Below the pieces are notes generated by a model that was given only the letters and a program-made list of their open reading frames with translations, was not told the origin of the DNA and searched no databases. From Acidovorax radicis N35 (GTDB lineage: Bacteria > Pseudomonadota > Gammaproteobacteria > Burkholderiales > Burkholderiaceae_C): 64,000 nt of DNA. The stretch's first letter is position 1; each line of letters begins with the position of its first letter. A program made the position numbers and the translations under genes. This document shows positions 39,682 through 48,935 of this stretch, in pieces. Where the stretch lies: contig NZ_AFBG01000020.1 of NCBI RefSeq assembly GCF_000204195.1, positions 496,001 to 560,000 on the forward strand. Reading direction: 5' to 3'.

Positions 39682-41121
39682 CTACACGGAGCGGCTGCGC
39701 GCCAGCGGCGGGTTTTTGGCAAAGTAGCGTGTGATGCCGCGCATCAGCGCATCGGCCAGCTGTTCCTGGTAGGCGCTGCTGCGCAGGCGCTTTTCTTCTT
39801 CGGGGTTGCTGATGAAGGCGGTTTCGACCAGCACGCTGGGAATGTCGGGCGCCTTCAGCACGGCAAAGCCCGCTTGTTCCACGCGGGGCTTGTGCAGCTT
39901 GCCCACGTTGCCGATCTCGCCCAGCAGCACGGTGCCCAGCTTCAGGCTGTCGTTGATCTGTGCGGTGGTGCTCATGTCCAGCAGCGCGCGCTGCACGTGC
40001 TGGTCTTTGGACTGCACGTTGATCCCGCCCACCAGATCGGCCTGGTTCTCCTTGTTGGCCAGCCAGCGGGCGGCCGTGCTGGAGGCGCCGCCCTGACTCA
40101 GCGCAAACACGCTGGCCCCCCGGGCGGCGGGCGTGGTGAACGCGTCGGCGTGGATGCTGACGAACAGGTCGGCCTGCACGCGCCGCGCCTTTTGCACGCG
40201 GGTGCCCAGGGGCACAAAATAATCGCCGTCGCGCGTCAGGTAGGCACGCATGGGGTTACCGCCCACGGTGGTGGCGTTGATGCGGTCGCGCAGCAGGTGT
40301 GCCACGCGCAGCACCACGTCTTTTTCGCGCGTGCCTGCGGGGCCGATGGCGCCCGGGTCTTCGCCACCGTGGCCGGGGTCCAGCGCCACGATGATGAGAC
40401 GGTCGGTCTGTGTGGAGGTGGCTCGAATGCCGGGGCGCGCGGGTTCGGCGGGGGGCGGTGCAGTAGCCACCATGGGCGGCGGCTCGGGTGGGCCGGGGCG
40501 CTGGCTGCGTTGTGCAATCAGATCGCCCAGTGGGTCGTGCTCCGGTGGGGCGGGTGCGCGCGCAGCGGCTGCAGCGGTGGTCAGGGGTGGGTTGGGCGCC
40601 GGTGCGGCCTTGGCGGGGGCCTCCCGCAGGCGCTCGGCAATCAGTGCCTCCAGCGGGTCCACCGGCGCGGCCGGGTACAGGTCAAACACCAGCCGGTGCT
40701 GGTAGGCGGCCACGGGTGGCAGCGTGAACACCTGGGGCATGGCGGCCTGTTTCAGGTCGACCACCAACCGCACCACGCCGGGCGCGTTCTGGCCCACACG
40801 GATGCCGGCGATGTTCGGGTCGTCCGGCTTGACCTTGGCCACCAGCTCGCGCAGCTCGGGGCTCAAGTCAATGCCCTCGATGTCCACCGCCAGCCGGGGC
40901 GGCGTGGTCACGAAGAACTGCTTGGCCACCAGCGCACCGTCGGATTCGATGGTCACGCGCGAATATTCGGGGGCGGGCCACACGCGCACGGCCAGGATGG
41001 TGGCGCCGCGCGCAATCTGCTGCGTGCCCAGCAACAGAACTAGGCTGCCCGCCTGCAGCACAGCGCGGCGTGACGGAAGGGGGGCAGCGGCGGGGCGGGC
41101 GGGCAGGGTGGGTTCGTTCAC
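39682..41121 (-). CDS. amiC: N-acetylmuramoyl-L-alanine amidase AmiC
   Basis: A 479-residue division amidase. A twin-arginine signal (SRRAVLQAG, residues 17-25) leads to an N-terminal AMIN domain (about residues 40-140), which targets septal peptidoglycan. After a Pro/Ala-rich linker comes the Amidase_3 domain with DPGHGGEDPGAIG (zinc His, Glu), VSIHADAF and VETAFISNPEEE. It cuts stem peptides from glycan strands during cell separation. The tsaE stop-to-start distance is only 6 bases, a common pair in proteobacteria. Confidence 0.94.
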   Translation of the reverse strand: MNEPTLPARPAAAPLPSRRAVLQAGSLVLLLGTQQIARGATILAVRVWPAPEYSRVTIESDGALVAKQFFVTTPPRLAVDIEGIDLSPELRELVAKVKPDDPNIAGIRVGQNAPGVVRLVVDLKQAAMPQVFTLPPVAAYQHRLVFDLYPAAPVDPLEALIAERLREAPAKAAPAPNPPLTTAAAAARAPAPPEHDPLGDLIAQRSQRPGPPEPPPMVATAPPPAEPARPGIRATSTQTDRLIIVALDPGHGGEDPGAIGPAGTREKDVVLRVAHLLRDRINATTVGGNPMRAYLTRDGDYFVPLGTRVQKARRVQADLFVSIHADAFTTPAARGASVFALSQGGASSTAARWLANKENQADLVGGINVQSKDQHVQRALLDMSTTAQINDSLKLGTVLLGEIGNVGKLHKPRVEQAGFAVLKAPDIPSVLVETAFISNPEEEKRLRSSAYQEQLADALMRGITRYFAKNPPLARSRSV

Positions 41122-41127
41122 GGCGTC

Positions 41128-41646
41128 TCAGAGTGCTTGCAGCAGGCTGCGCCCGATGGCGGTGTGGGCGTGCAGCGTGACCTTCCTTTCGGTGTCATCC
41201 ATTGCTTCAATGTGGATAGCAAGGTCCGCAAGTGGCGTAAGCCCTGCAGCCTTTTCCGGCCATTCTGCCACCTTGAGGCCGGGGTTGGCAAAAATGTCCC
41301 TGAAACCCGCGTCCTCCCACTCGCGTGGGTCGTCAAAGCGGTAGAAGTCAAAGTGCCAGATGGCCAGGCCCGGTGCCTCGTGGGGCTCCACCACCGCATA
41401 CGTAGGGCTCTTGATGCGGCCCCCAACGCCCAGGGCGCGCAGCAGGTGGCGCACCAGCGTGGTCTTGCCCGCGCCCAGGTCGCCGTGCAGGGTCAGGTAG
41501 GCGTTGGCCAACTGCGGCTGCGCTGCAAGCTGGCGTGCAAAGGCACTGGTGTCATCCTCGCTGTGCCAGGTGATCTGACGGGGTGGTTCTGCCGGAGCGG
41601 CAGCGGCGCTTCCTACAATCTGGCCGGTATGTGGTGCAACAGTCAA
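41128..41646 (-). CDS. tsaE: tRNA threonylcarbamoyl-adenosine biosynthesis ATPase TsaE
   Basis: About 172 residues if translation starts at TTG 41646. The P-loop is GDLGAGKTT; SPTYAVVEPHE, HFDFYRFDDPREWEDAGF and VAEWPEK are typical. It supports t6A synthesis with TsaB and TsaD. Between the conserved core and the divergent queG gene there is no in-frame ATG or GTG; TTG 41646 is the first usual start codon and lies inside the queG coding sequence. A rare ATT or ATC start further in is also possible. It is followed by amiC. Confidence 0.85.
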   Translation of the reverse strand: MTVAPHTGQIVGSAAAAPAEPPRQITWHSEDDTSAFARQLAAQPQLANAYLTLHGDLGAGKTTLVRHLLRALGVGGRIKSPTYAVVEPHEAPGLAIWHFDFYRFDDPREWEDAGFRDIFANPGLKVAEWPEKAAGLTPLADLAIHIEAMDDTERKVTLHAHTAIGRSLLQAL

Positions 41647-42708
41647 CTCGTTCCTCAAATGCAGGAGTGGGCCCGCGAACTGGGATTTTCCCAAATCGGC
41701 GTGGCGGGGGTGGACTTGTCTGCGGCAGAGCCCGGTCTTTCGGCCTGGCTGGCGCAGGGCTTCCATGGTGACATGCATTACATGGCGTCGCATGGGTTGA
41801 AGCGCGCCCGCCCTGCCGAACTGGTGCCCGGCACCGTGAGCGTGATCACGGCGCGCATGGATTATTTGCCCGGAAACATGGGCAGGCAGGCGCCGGGGGC
41901 ATGGCAGGCGTTTGAATGGGGGCGTCTGGCGCGCCCGCAGGAAGGCATCGTCTCGGTCTATGCCCGGGGGCGGGACTATCACAAGGTGCTGCGCGCGCGC
42001 CTGCAAAAACTCAGCGACCGCATCGCCGAGGCCATCGGCCCCTTCGGCCACCGCGTGTTCACCGACTCGGCGCCCGTGCTGGAGGCCGAGCTGGCCGCGC
42101 GCAGCGGCCAGGGCTGGCGGGGAAAACACACGCTGGTGCTCAACCGCGAGGCGGGGTCGATGTTCTTTCTGGGTGAGATTTATGTGGACATGGCTCTGCC
42201 CGCGAGCGAACCGGTCACGGCCCACTGCGGCAGCTGCAGTGCCTGCATCGATGTGTGCCCGACGCAGGCCATCATTGCGCCGCACCGGCTCGATGCGCGG
42301 CGCTGCATTTCGTACCTCACTATCGAACACGCTGGCCCCATCCCTCTGGAGCTGCGCCCGCTGATGGGCAACCGCATCTACGGCTGCGATGACTGCCAGC
42401 TCATCTGCCCCTGGAACAAGTTCGCCCAGGTCAGCCGGTTGCCCGACTTTGACGAGCGCAAGGGCCTGGCGGGCCAGCAGCTGGTGCACCTGTTTGCATG
42501 GGACGAGGCCACCTTTTTGCGCATGACCGACGGCGGCCCCATCCGCCGCATTGGCCACGAGCGCTGGCTGCGCAACGTGGCCGTGGCGCTGGGCAATGCG
42601 CTGCGTGCCACCGGGGATGAAGCGGTGCGCGCGGCGCTGCAGTCCCGCGCCGAGGACCCCAGCGAGCTGGTGCGTGAGCATGTGGCCTGGGCGCTGGATC
42701 TTGAATAG
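41629..42708 (+). CDS. queG: Epoxyqueuosine reductase QueG
   Basis: A 359-residue cobalamin- and iron-sulphur-dependent enzyme of the last step of queuosine synthesis. Two ferredoxin-like clusters are visible in CGSCSACIDVCPTQAI and CDDCQLICPWNKF, and HEAT-like repeats follow at the C-terminus. It reduces the epoxide in tRNA anticodon Q34 precursors. It is head to head with tsaE, whose start overlaps its first codons; a TACAAT box lies 10 bases before the ATG, so the message may be nearly leaderless. Confidence 0.93.
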   Translation: MWCNSQLVPQMQEWARELGFSQIGVAGVDLSAAEPGLSAWLAQGFHGDMHYMASHGLKRARPAELVPGTVSVITARMDYLPGNMGRQAPGAWQAFEWGRLARPQEGIVSVYARGRDYHKVLRARLQKLSDRIAEAIGPFGHRVFTDSAPVLEAELAARSGQGWRGKHTLVLNREAGSMFFLGEIYVDMALPASEPVTAHCGSCSACIDVCPTQAIIAPHRLDARRCISYLTIEHAGPIPLELRPLMGNRIYGCDDCQLICPWNKFAQVSRLPDFDERKGLAGQQLVHLFAWDEATFLRMTDGGPIRRIGHERWLRNVAVALGNALRATGDEAVRAALQSRAEDPSELVREHVAWALDLE

Positions 42709-42768
42709 AAATGGATGCTAGCGCTTTATGGATAAGCGCTGGTAGCTATCAAAAAATGAGTATTTGAA
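42709..42768 (+). repeat. Dispersed palindromic element, copy 6 (intergenic)
   Basis: GCTAGCGCTT and AAGCGCTGGTAGC flank the loop TATGGAT, followed by TATCAAAAAA. It lies directly after queG, between it and the convergent hydrolase gene, and can act as a terminator. Confidence 0.8.
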
Positions 42769-42786
42769 CCGTGACCTTGTGTGGCT

Positions 42787-43476
42787 TTACCGTGCCAGCA
42801 GTCCGGTGTCCTTGAGCGTTTCCACCAGCCCTTGCGCAAATCGCTCGTAGCCCGCTGCATTGGCGTGGATCTGGTCGGACCGCAGGCGCGCGTCGGCCAG
42901 CACGCCGGACCAGCCTTTGCTGTGCAGGGGGATTTTCAGCTCGCTCGCCACTTCTTCGTACAGCGCGTGGTCGCTCAGCCGGCCGGTGGAGGCCGCCAAA
43001 AGCGACAGCTCGGGCACGGCCACCAGCAACACCTGGGCGCCAGTGGACTGCGCGTCGGCGCAGATCTGGCGGATGTTGGCGCGGGTGGCGCTGGCGCTCT
43101 GGCGGCGCAGGAAGTCGTTGCCGCCGATGCCCACGATCACGAGTGCGGGCTGGTGTTTTTGCAACAGCGCTGGCAGGCGTTCGAGCGCCTGGGCCGAGGT
43201 GTCGCCCGATACGCCTGCGTTGACCACCTTCCAGCCGGTCAGGCGCGCCAGCACTGCGGGGTAGGCGGTGTCTGCCGATGCGCCCACGCCGGAGGTCAAC
43301 GAGTCACCCAGCGCCAGCACCGTGGCACTGGTGGGCACGGCCTGGGCGCGCGGGGCCTTGCGCCCGCAGCCCGCCAGCGGCGGCACCAGCGCGACCGCGG
43401 CCAGGCCCGCCATCAGGGTGCGGCGCTGTGCCAGGACCAAGGAGGCGGAACGCGGGGCGGGGTGTGAATCGGTCAT
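42787..43476 (-). CDS. GDSL/SGNH-family lipoprotein esterase (TesA-like)
   Basis: A 229-residue arylesterase-type enzyme. A twin-arginine-like start (AQRRTLMAG) and a lipobox (LAGC) suggest export and lipid anchoring. The four SGNH blocks are [26 protein letters not shown] and [10 protein letters not shown] (catalytic Asp-His). It resembles TesA/EstA-type lysophospholipase or arylesterase. The ATG overlaps the stop of the AEC transporter gene (ATGA), so the two are coupled. Confidence 0.9.
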   Translation of the reverse strand: MTDSHPAPRSASLVLAQRRTLMAGLAAVALVPPLAGCGRKAPRAQAVPTSATVLALGDSLTSGVGASADTAYPAVLARLTGWKVVNAGVSGDTSAQALERLPALLQKHQPALVIVGIGGNDFLRRQSASATRANIRQICADAQSTGAQVLLVAVPELSLLAASTGRLSDHALYEEVASELKIPLHSKGWSGVLADARLRSDQIHANAAGYERFAQGLVETLKDTGLLAR

Positions 43477-44378
43477 CGCAGAAATCCCAGGGCAAATGGC
43501 AGGCTGACCATGCCCAGCAGGGTGGACAGCGTCACCAGCCCTGCCACATAGGGGCCGTTGTAGCCCATGCGCGCCGCCAGCACATAGCAGGTGGAGGCCG
43601 TGGGCAGGGCCGAGAACGCAAGCAGCATGGTGGTCTGCACCGGGTTCAGCCCGAACAGGCGTGCCATGCCGAAGGCCAGCAGCGGCTGCACCAGGTGCCG
43701 GATGGACAACACCGCCACGCTCAGCGCCTTGCCGCGCGAGAGCAATCCAAACTGCAGGCCCGCGCCCGCCGCCATCAGCCCCAGCGCCAGCGATGCGGCA
43801 CTGATGCGGCTGACCGTGGGGTTGGCCCACTCCGGAATCTGAAAGCCCAGCAGGTTGGCCACCAGGCCCGACACCGTGGCGACGATGAGCGGGTTGCGCA
43901 CCAGTTCTCGTGCAAAGCTGTGCTGGCCGTGCCGCGCCATCGGCCACACGGCCGCCACGTTGAACAGCGGCACACATACGCCGATCAGCACGGCAATCAT
44001 GAGCAGGCCCTCCGAGCCCGCCAGACGCTCGGCGATGGCCAGGCCAATGAAGGAGTTGAAGCGGAACGCCACCTGCGCACTGGCAGCGTGGTCGCGTGCG
44101 TCGATGTGTTTGCCCAGCCACGGCCAGTGCGGCAGGCTGTAGGCCAGTGCAATGCCCGTGACACCCATGGTCAAACCCGCAGCGATCAGGCCCGACGCGG
44201 CGCCGATGTCCACCGGGCTCTTGACGATGGACTGGAACAGCAGCACGGGGAACAGCAGGTAGTACACCAGGCTCTCCACGGGCTGCCACACCGAGCGGTT
44301 GAGGGCGGTGTACCGGCAGATCAGGTAGCCGCAAAGGATGAGGGAGAAGTCCGGGATCAGGAGCTGGGCGTAGTTCAC
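43473..44378 (-). CDS. AEC-family permease
   Basis: A 301-residue membrane protein of the auxin efflux carrier family. There are about ten hydrophobic segments; the N-terminal start [20 protein letters not shown] and the mid segment [13 protein letters not shown] are typical. Bacterial members move organic acids such as malate or malonate. The start is GTG at 44376-44378, which begins the first helix; the longer frame adds non-conserved residues. It is followed by and coupled to the GDSL esterase. Confidence 0.87.
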   Translation of the reverse strand: MNYAQLLIPDFSLILCGYLICRYTALNRSVWQPVESLVYYLLFPVLLFQSIVKSPVDIGAASGLIAAGLTMGVTGIALAYSLPHWPWLGKHIDARDHAASAQVAFRFNSFIGLAIAERLAGSEGLLMIAVLIGVCVPLFNVAAVWPMARHGQHSFARELVRNPLIVATVSGLVANLLGFQIPEWANPTVSRISAASLALGLMAAGAGLQFGLLSRGKALSVAVLSIRHLVQPLLAFGMARLFGLNPVQTTMLLAFSALPTASTCYVLAARMGYNGPYVAGLVTLSTLLGMVSLPFALGFLR

Positions 44379-44504
44379 GCAACGAGAATACTTGATGCGG
44401 GGCAAGTTCTTCGGGTTAGCCCTTATGTGGAATCCGCAGGGCTCCATGGGGCTGGTTGCGCATACCATCAGCGCTGTTTGTTACCCCGCACGAAGGAGAA
44501 CTCC

Positions 44505-45470
44505 ATGCATCGTCGTCAATGGCTCGCGCTGACCGTACTGGCTACCGCCGCAGGGTCCGCAGCCGCCCAGGGCTACCCCAACAAGGTGATCAAGCTGCAG
44601 GTGCCGTTTGCGCCCGGTGGCACCACCGACATCATTGCGCGCGTGATTGCCGACCCGCTGGGCAAAGCCCTGGGCCAATCCGTGATCGTGGAAAACAAGG
44701 CCGGTGGCGGTGGCATCGTGGGTGCGTCGGAAACGGCACGTTCGGCGCCGGACGGCTACACGCTGGGCGTGGCCACCGTGTCCACCACGGCGGCCAACCC
44801 GGCCATCAACCCCAAGACGCCCTACAACCCGCTGACGGACTTCACGCCCATCATCAACATTGCGGCCACGCCCAACATCATTGCGGTGCACCCGGGCTTC
44901 CCGGCCAAGGACTACAAGGCGTTCGTGGCCGAGCTCAAGAAGTCGCCCGGCAAGTATTCGTACTCCTCGTCCGGCACGGGTGGCATTGGCCACCTGCAGA
45001 TGGAGCTGTACAAGAACCTCTCGGGCACCTTCGTCACGCACATTCCCTACCGCGGTGCGGGCCCCGCCCTGAACGATACGGTGGCGGGCCAGGTGCCCAT
45101 GATTTTTGACAACCTGCCCTCGGCGCTGCCCTTCATCAAGGAAAACCGCCTCGTGCCCATCGTGGTGGCGGCGCCTCAACGCGTTGCCGCCTTGCCCAAT
45201 GTGCCCACCTTCAAGGAAATGGGCCTGGAGCCCGTGAACCGCATGGCGTACTACGGCATCGTGGGCCCCAAGGGCCTGCCCAAGGACGTGGTGGACAAGG
45301 TCAACGCTGCCGTGCGCAAGGCACTGGAAGACCCGGCCGTGAAAAAACGCATCGAAGACACCGGCTCCATCGTGCTGGGCAACACGCCCGAGCAGTTTGC
45401 CGAGCAGATCAAGGCAGAGTTTGCCGTGTACAAGGATGTGGTGGTCAAGCAGAAGCTGACGCTGGAATAA
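44505..45470 (+). CDS. Bug/TctC-type periplasmic receptor 1
   Basis: A 321-residue Bug-family solute receptor, the group greatly expanded in Bordetella and Acidovorax. It has a signal peptide ending SAAAQ, then [14 protein letters not shown] and [12 protein letters not shown], the two main ligand-pocket loops. It would serve a tripartite tricarboxylate transporter encoded elsewhere; no membrane components are nearby. GAAGGAG precedes the ATG. The ligand is likely a carboxylated compound. Confidence 0.9.
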   Translation: MHRRQWLALTVLATAAGSAAAQGYPNKVIKLQVPFAPGGTTDIIARVIADPLGKALGQSVIVENKAGGGGIVGASETARSAPDGYTLGVATVSTTAANPAINPKTPYNPLTDFTPIINIAATPNIIAVHPGFPAKDYKAFVAELKKSPGKYSYSSSGTGGIGHLQMELYKNLSGTFVTHIPYRGAGPALNDTVAGQVPMIFDNLPSALPFIKENRLVPIVVAAPQRVAALPNVPTFKEMGLEPVNRMAYYGIVGPKGLPKDVVDKVNAAVRKALEDPAVKKRIEDTGSIVLGNTPEQFAEQIKAEFAVYKDVVVKQKLTLE

Positions 45471-45494
45471 CCGGCACCGCATTCCTTCCTGCAC

Positions 45495-45525
45495 AAAGCC
45501 GCCCGTTACCACGGGCGGCTTTTTT
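45495..45525 (+). terminator. Intrinsic terminator after Bug receptor 1
   Basis: AAGCCGCCCGT and ACGGGCGGCTT form an 11-bp perfect stem with a TACC loop and a following T-run. It ends the Bug gene before xerD. Confidence 0.88.
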
Positions 45526-45552
45526 ATGGGCTTTACGTGCTATTGTTTTTGG

Positions 45553-46452
45553 ATGCTCACCGCCAGCCTGAACGCGATCGATACCTTTGTGGACGCCCTC
45601 TGGCTGGAGGACGGCCTTTCACGCAACACGTTGGCCGCCTACCGGCGCGACCTGACGCTGTATGCGCAGTGGCTGGCCGCGCAGCAGCCTGCGCTGGCAC
45701 TTGATGACACGGCTGAGCACCACCTGCAGGGCTACTTCGCGGCACGCCACGCGCAAACCCGCGCCACCTCGGCCAACCGGCGCCTCACGGTGCTGCGGCG
45801 CTACTTTCATTGGGCGCTGCGGGAGCGGCGCACCACGGCCGACCCCACAGTGCGGCTGCAGGCAGCGCGCCAGCCCCTGCGTGTGCCCAAGACCTTGTCG
45901 CAGGCGCAGGTGGAGGCCCTGCTCAATGCGCCAGACGTTGGCAACCCGTTGGGCCTGCGCGACCGAACCATGCTGGAACTGATGTACGCCAGCGGGCTGC
46001 GCGTGACGGAGCTGGTGACGCTCAAGACTTTTCAGCTGGGCCTGAACGAAGGTGTGCTGCGGGTGATGGGCAAGGGCAGCAAGGAGCGGCTTGTTCCGTT
46101 TGGCGAAGTGGCCCGCCAGTGGCTCGACCGCTATCTGCAGGAGGGCCGCAGCGCCATCCTGGGCGGGCAGCAGACGGACGACTTGTTCGTCACCCAGCGC
46201 GGCAGCGGCATGACGCGTGTCATGTTCTGGGTCATCGTGAAAAAATGGGCGCAGGTGGCGGGTATCACCGTGCCACTGTCGCCCCACACGCTGCGGCACG
46301 CGTTTGCCACACACTTGCTGAACCATGGTGCCGATCTGCGTGTGGTGCAGCTGCTGCTGGGCCACGCCGATATTTCCACGACCACCATCTACACCCATGT
46401 GGCGCGGGAACGCCTCAAGTCGCTGCATGCGCAGCACCATCCGCGCGGATAG
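45553..46452 (+). CDS. xerD: Site-specific tyrosine recombinase XerD
   Basis: A 299-residue XerC/XerD recombinase. An N-terminal SAM-like domain (LEDGLSRNTLAAYRRDL) precedes the catalytic domain with Arg (YASGLRVTELV), Lys (GKGSKERLVPFG), HTLRHAFATHLL (HxxR) and LLGHADISTTTIYTHV (His and Tyr nucleophile). Length and order fit XerD better than a phage integrase, and no phage genes are present. It resolves chromosome dimers at dif with XerC. Confidence 0.93.
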   Translation: MLTASLNAIDTFVDALWLEDGLSRNTLAAYRRDLTLYAQWLAAQQPALALDDTAEHHLQGYFAARHAQTRATSANRRLTVLRRYFHWALRERRTTADPTVRLQAARQPLRVPKTLSQAQVEALLNAPDVGNPLGLRDRTMLELMYASGLRVTELVTLKTFQLGLNEGVLRVMGKGSKERLVPFGEVARQWLDRYLQEGRSAILGGQQTDDLFVTQRGSGMTRVMFWVIVKKWAQVAGITVPLSPHTLRHAFATHLLNHGADLRVVQLLLGHADISTTTIYTHVARERLKSLHAQHHPRG

Positions 46453-46520
46453 CGCGGATCGGTACTGGTATCGCGGCCGTCTGCCGTTTGTATCTACAGC
46501 TTGTATACGCAAGGAAACCC

Positions 46521-47486
46521 ATGAAAAAAACGATAACCGGCGCGTTGCTGATAGGCGCTGCCACCCTGGCCACGGCGCAGGCCTGGCCCACGGCCAAACC
46601 CATCCGCCTTGTGGTTGCTTATCCCGCCGGCGGCGTGAGCGACTCGGTGGCCCGTGCGCTGGCCGACAAACTCGCGGTGCAGCTGGGCACCCCCGTGGTC
46701 ATCGAGAACAAGGCCGGTGCGAGCGGCAGCCTGGGCGTGGATGCGGTCGCCAAGGCAGTGCCAGACGGCTACACCCTGGGCTTTGCGGCGGTGAGCCCGC
46801 TGGCGCTCAATCCGCACCTTGGCAAATCTCCATTCGATCCCCACAAGGACATTGCACCGGTCGTGAGCGTGATGTATTCGCCCGTGCTGCTCCTCGGAAC
46901 CTCGGCCAGCAAGGCGGGGGATTTCAAGGAACTGATCGCCACCGCACAGGCTCGGCCCGGTGCCGTGCGCTGGGCCACCTCGGGGCAGGCGTCGCTGGGC
47001 CACATCATGGTGGAGCAGATCATGGGCAAAAGCCAGGTGCAGATCACCCATGTGCCTTACAAGGGCGGTGGCCAGCAGATGAACGACGCGTTGGGCGGGC
47101 AGTTCGAGGTGTTGTCCACCAATGCGGGGCCTGCCGTGCTGCAGCACATCAAGGCGGGCAAGCTCAAGCCGCTGGCGGTGGGTGCGCCGGCACGGCTGGA
47201 TTCGTTGCCCCAGGTGCCCACGCTGGCGGAGCTGGGGCAGCCCGCCGCCAACCTGTCGTCGTTGTTTGGCATCTATGCGCCAGCACAGACGCCCGCCGCT
47301 GTGCTGGAGCGCATCAACACCGAGGTGAACAAGGCGCTGGCATTGCCTGACATCCGCAGCAAGCTCGAAGCCACGGACAACGTGCCGACCGGTGGCACGG
47401 CGGCGGAGTTTGCGCGCCAGATCGCGCAGGAGTCGGAGAGCAATGCGCGCATCATCCGTGCGGCGGGCATTCAGGGAAATCAATGA
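46521..47486 (+). CDS. Bug/TctC-type periplasmic receptor 2
   Basis: A 321-residue receptor paralogous to the one at 44.5 kb. The signal peptide ends ATAQA; the motifs VAYPAGGVSDSVARAL, IENKAGASGSLGV, HVPYKGGGQQMND and PAQTPAAVLERINTEV follow. An AAGGA site is before the ATG. It is an orphan receptor, as usual for this family. The ligand is unknown. Confidence 0.9.
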   Translation: MKKTITGALLIGAATLATAQAWPTAKPIRLVVAYPAGGVSDSVARALADKLAVQLGTPVVIENKAGASGSLGVDAVAKAVPDGYTLGFAAVSPLALNPHLGKSPFDPHKDIAPVVSVMYSPVLLLGTSASKAGDFKELIATAQARPGAVRWATSGQASLGHIMVEQIMGKSQVQITHVPYKGGGQQMNDALGGQFEVLSTNAGPAVLQHIKAGKLKPLAVGAPARLDSLPQVPTLAELGQPAANLSSLFGIYAPAQTPAAVLERINTEVNKALALPDIRSKLEATDNVPTGGTAAEFARQIAQESESNARIIRAAGIQGNQ

Positions 47487-47493
47487 CCGCCTG

Positions 47494-47524
47494 AAAAACG
47501 AAGGGCCCTGGATGACCAGGGCCC
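47494..47524 (-). terminator. Terminator hairpin for EAL-HDOD gene 1
   Basis: GGGCCCTGG (47503-47511) and CCAGGGCCC (47516-47524) form a perfect 9-bp stem with a 4-base loop. On the minus strand it is followed by TTCGTTTTT, so it ends the EAL-HDOD gene; on the plus strand no T-run follows. Confidence 0.75.
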
Positions 47525-47569
47525 GTGCAGGCGAATGCAGGGAGCGAGGAGCGACCCCGCTCCCGGGGG

Positions 47570-48850
47570 CTAGTCTTCGTTGAGGCTCTCGGCCCAGGTC
47601 AGGGCCTGCAGGTGGGCCCAGTTGACCTGGCGGTTGGATAGGTGCAAGGCATCGGCTGCCTTGGCAAAGGCCACTTCATCACCACTTTCGCAGGCCTTGG
47701 TCAGCTCCAGGAACGGGGCAAACACGCCGGTCCCGCGCAGCAGGGCGTCCATCACAGGCTCGGGCAGGGCGACGGATTCCAGCGCCTTTTCAATCGGAAC
47801 CCCCAGCATGGTGTCAAGCAGCGAGAACACGCCCACGACAAAGGCGTTGTCGCAGTCTTCGGGCGGTAGCAACTCGCCGGCCAGCAGCTCCATGAGGCGC
47901 CCGCGCACCACGGCGGTCTGGCCCACGGCGGGTGGTGCTCCTCCGGCGCGGGAGGTGGTCATCAGCAGGGCTGCCCAGCGGAAAAGCTTTTTGAGGCCCA
48001 GGATCATCACGGCATGGCGGAACGAGGTGATCTCGCACGACAGGCCAAAACCCGAGGAGTTGATGAAGCGCAGCAGGTTGAAAGACAGCGTGGGGTCTTT
48101 CTTGAGCAGGTCTTCGATCTCCGCCGTGCTGGCCTGTTTGCGCACCAGGTTGATGAGCTGGATGATCGTGGCCTGCGAAGGGCGGATGGTGGTGGCCTTC
48201 ACCAGCGAGGGGCGTGCGAACCAGTAGCCCTGGAACAGTTTCACCCCCAGGTCGCGCATCATTTCGTACTGTTCGGCGGTTTCCACCTTTTCGGCCACCA
48301 GCGTGGCCTTGCTGTGGGTGGTGGAAAACTTGACCAGCGGCCCCGCCAGCTCGGGCTTGAAGGCCTGCATGTCCAGCTTGATGAAAGACGCCAGCGGCAA
48401 CCAGCTGGTGTAGGCGCGGCGCAAGGCCTGCTGGTCGAACGCCAGGCGAAAGCCGCGGGTGCGCAAGGCTTCCAGTGTGGGGATGCGGCCTTCGATTTCC
48501 TCGGGCGTGGCGCTGTCGGGCAGGGGGGGGACTTCCAGCACCACCTTTTCGGGGTGGATCAGTTCGAGGTGTCCACCCGAAAGGCTGTCATGGGTGCAGT
48601 TGATGAACACTGTCTTCTTGCCGACCAGGGCCTCGGTGCCAGCGTACGACAGGGCGTTGAACAGCAGGGCGGCATCGCTGGCCGCCGTGTGCGCATCGGA
48701 GGCGGTGGACCGGTCAAACAGCTCATAGCCATAGACGGCGCGGGATTCGTCCACGATGGCCTGGCGCGCGATGATGGCAAGGTTTTCGTCCACGGGGTCA
48801 ACCGCAGTCGGTGCAGCTTCGGGGGCGTCTTGTTCAGGTGTGGTCGACAT
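47570..48850 (-). CDS. EAL-HDOD signalling protein 1 (degenerate EAL)
   Basis: A 426-residue YuxH-type protein. Residues about 20-230 are a degenerate EAL domain: the EAL motif is replaced by YELFDR, and the catalytic DDFGTG region is missing, so no cyclic di-GMP phosphodiesterase activity is expected. VAEKVETAEQ and FQGYWFARP are retained. An HDOD domain follows (SQATIIQLINLVRKQAS, then FNLLRFINSSGF). Such proteins couple nucleotide signals to motility or adhesion. A tandem paralogue lies just upstream on the same strand. Confidence 0.87.
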   Translation of the reverse strand: MSTTPEQDAPEAAPTAVDPVDENLAIIARQAIVDESRAVYGYELFDRSTASDAHTAASDAALLFNALSYAGTEALVGKKTVFINCTHDSLSGGHLELIHPEKVVLEVPPLPDSATPEEIEGRIPTLEALRTRGFRLAFDQQALRRAYTSWLPLASFIKLDMQAFKPELAGPLVKFSTTHSKATLVAEKVETAEQYEMMRDLGVKLFQGYWFARPSLVKATTIRPSQATIIQLINLVRKQASTAEIEDLLKKDPTLSFNLLRFINSSGFGLSCEITSFRHAVMILGLKKLFRWAALLMTTSRAGGAPPAVGQTAVVRGRLMELLAGELLPPEDCDNAFVVGVFSLLDTMLGVPIEKALESVALPEPVMDALLRGTGVFAPFLELTKACESGDEVAFAKAADALHLSNRQVNWAHLQALTWAESLNED

Positions 48851-48935
48851 GGGGTCCGCGGTGGTGAAGTGCTGGGCGCTGCAATGATTCTAGACCGGCA
48901 CGCGGCGCTCGCCTATGAATCAATGTGTGGTGCAC

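Noticed and set aside
45553..46452. Phage or island integrase
   Set aside because: The protein has XerD length and motifs; no attachment repeats, tRNA or phage genes are nearby.
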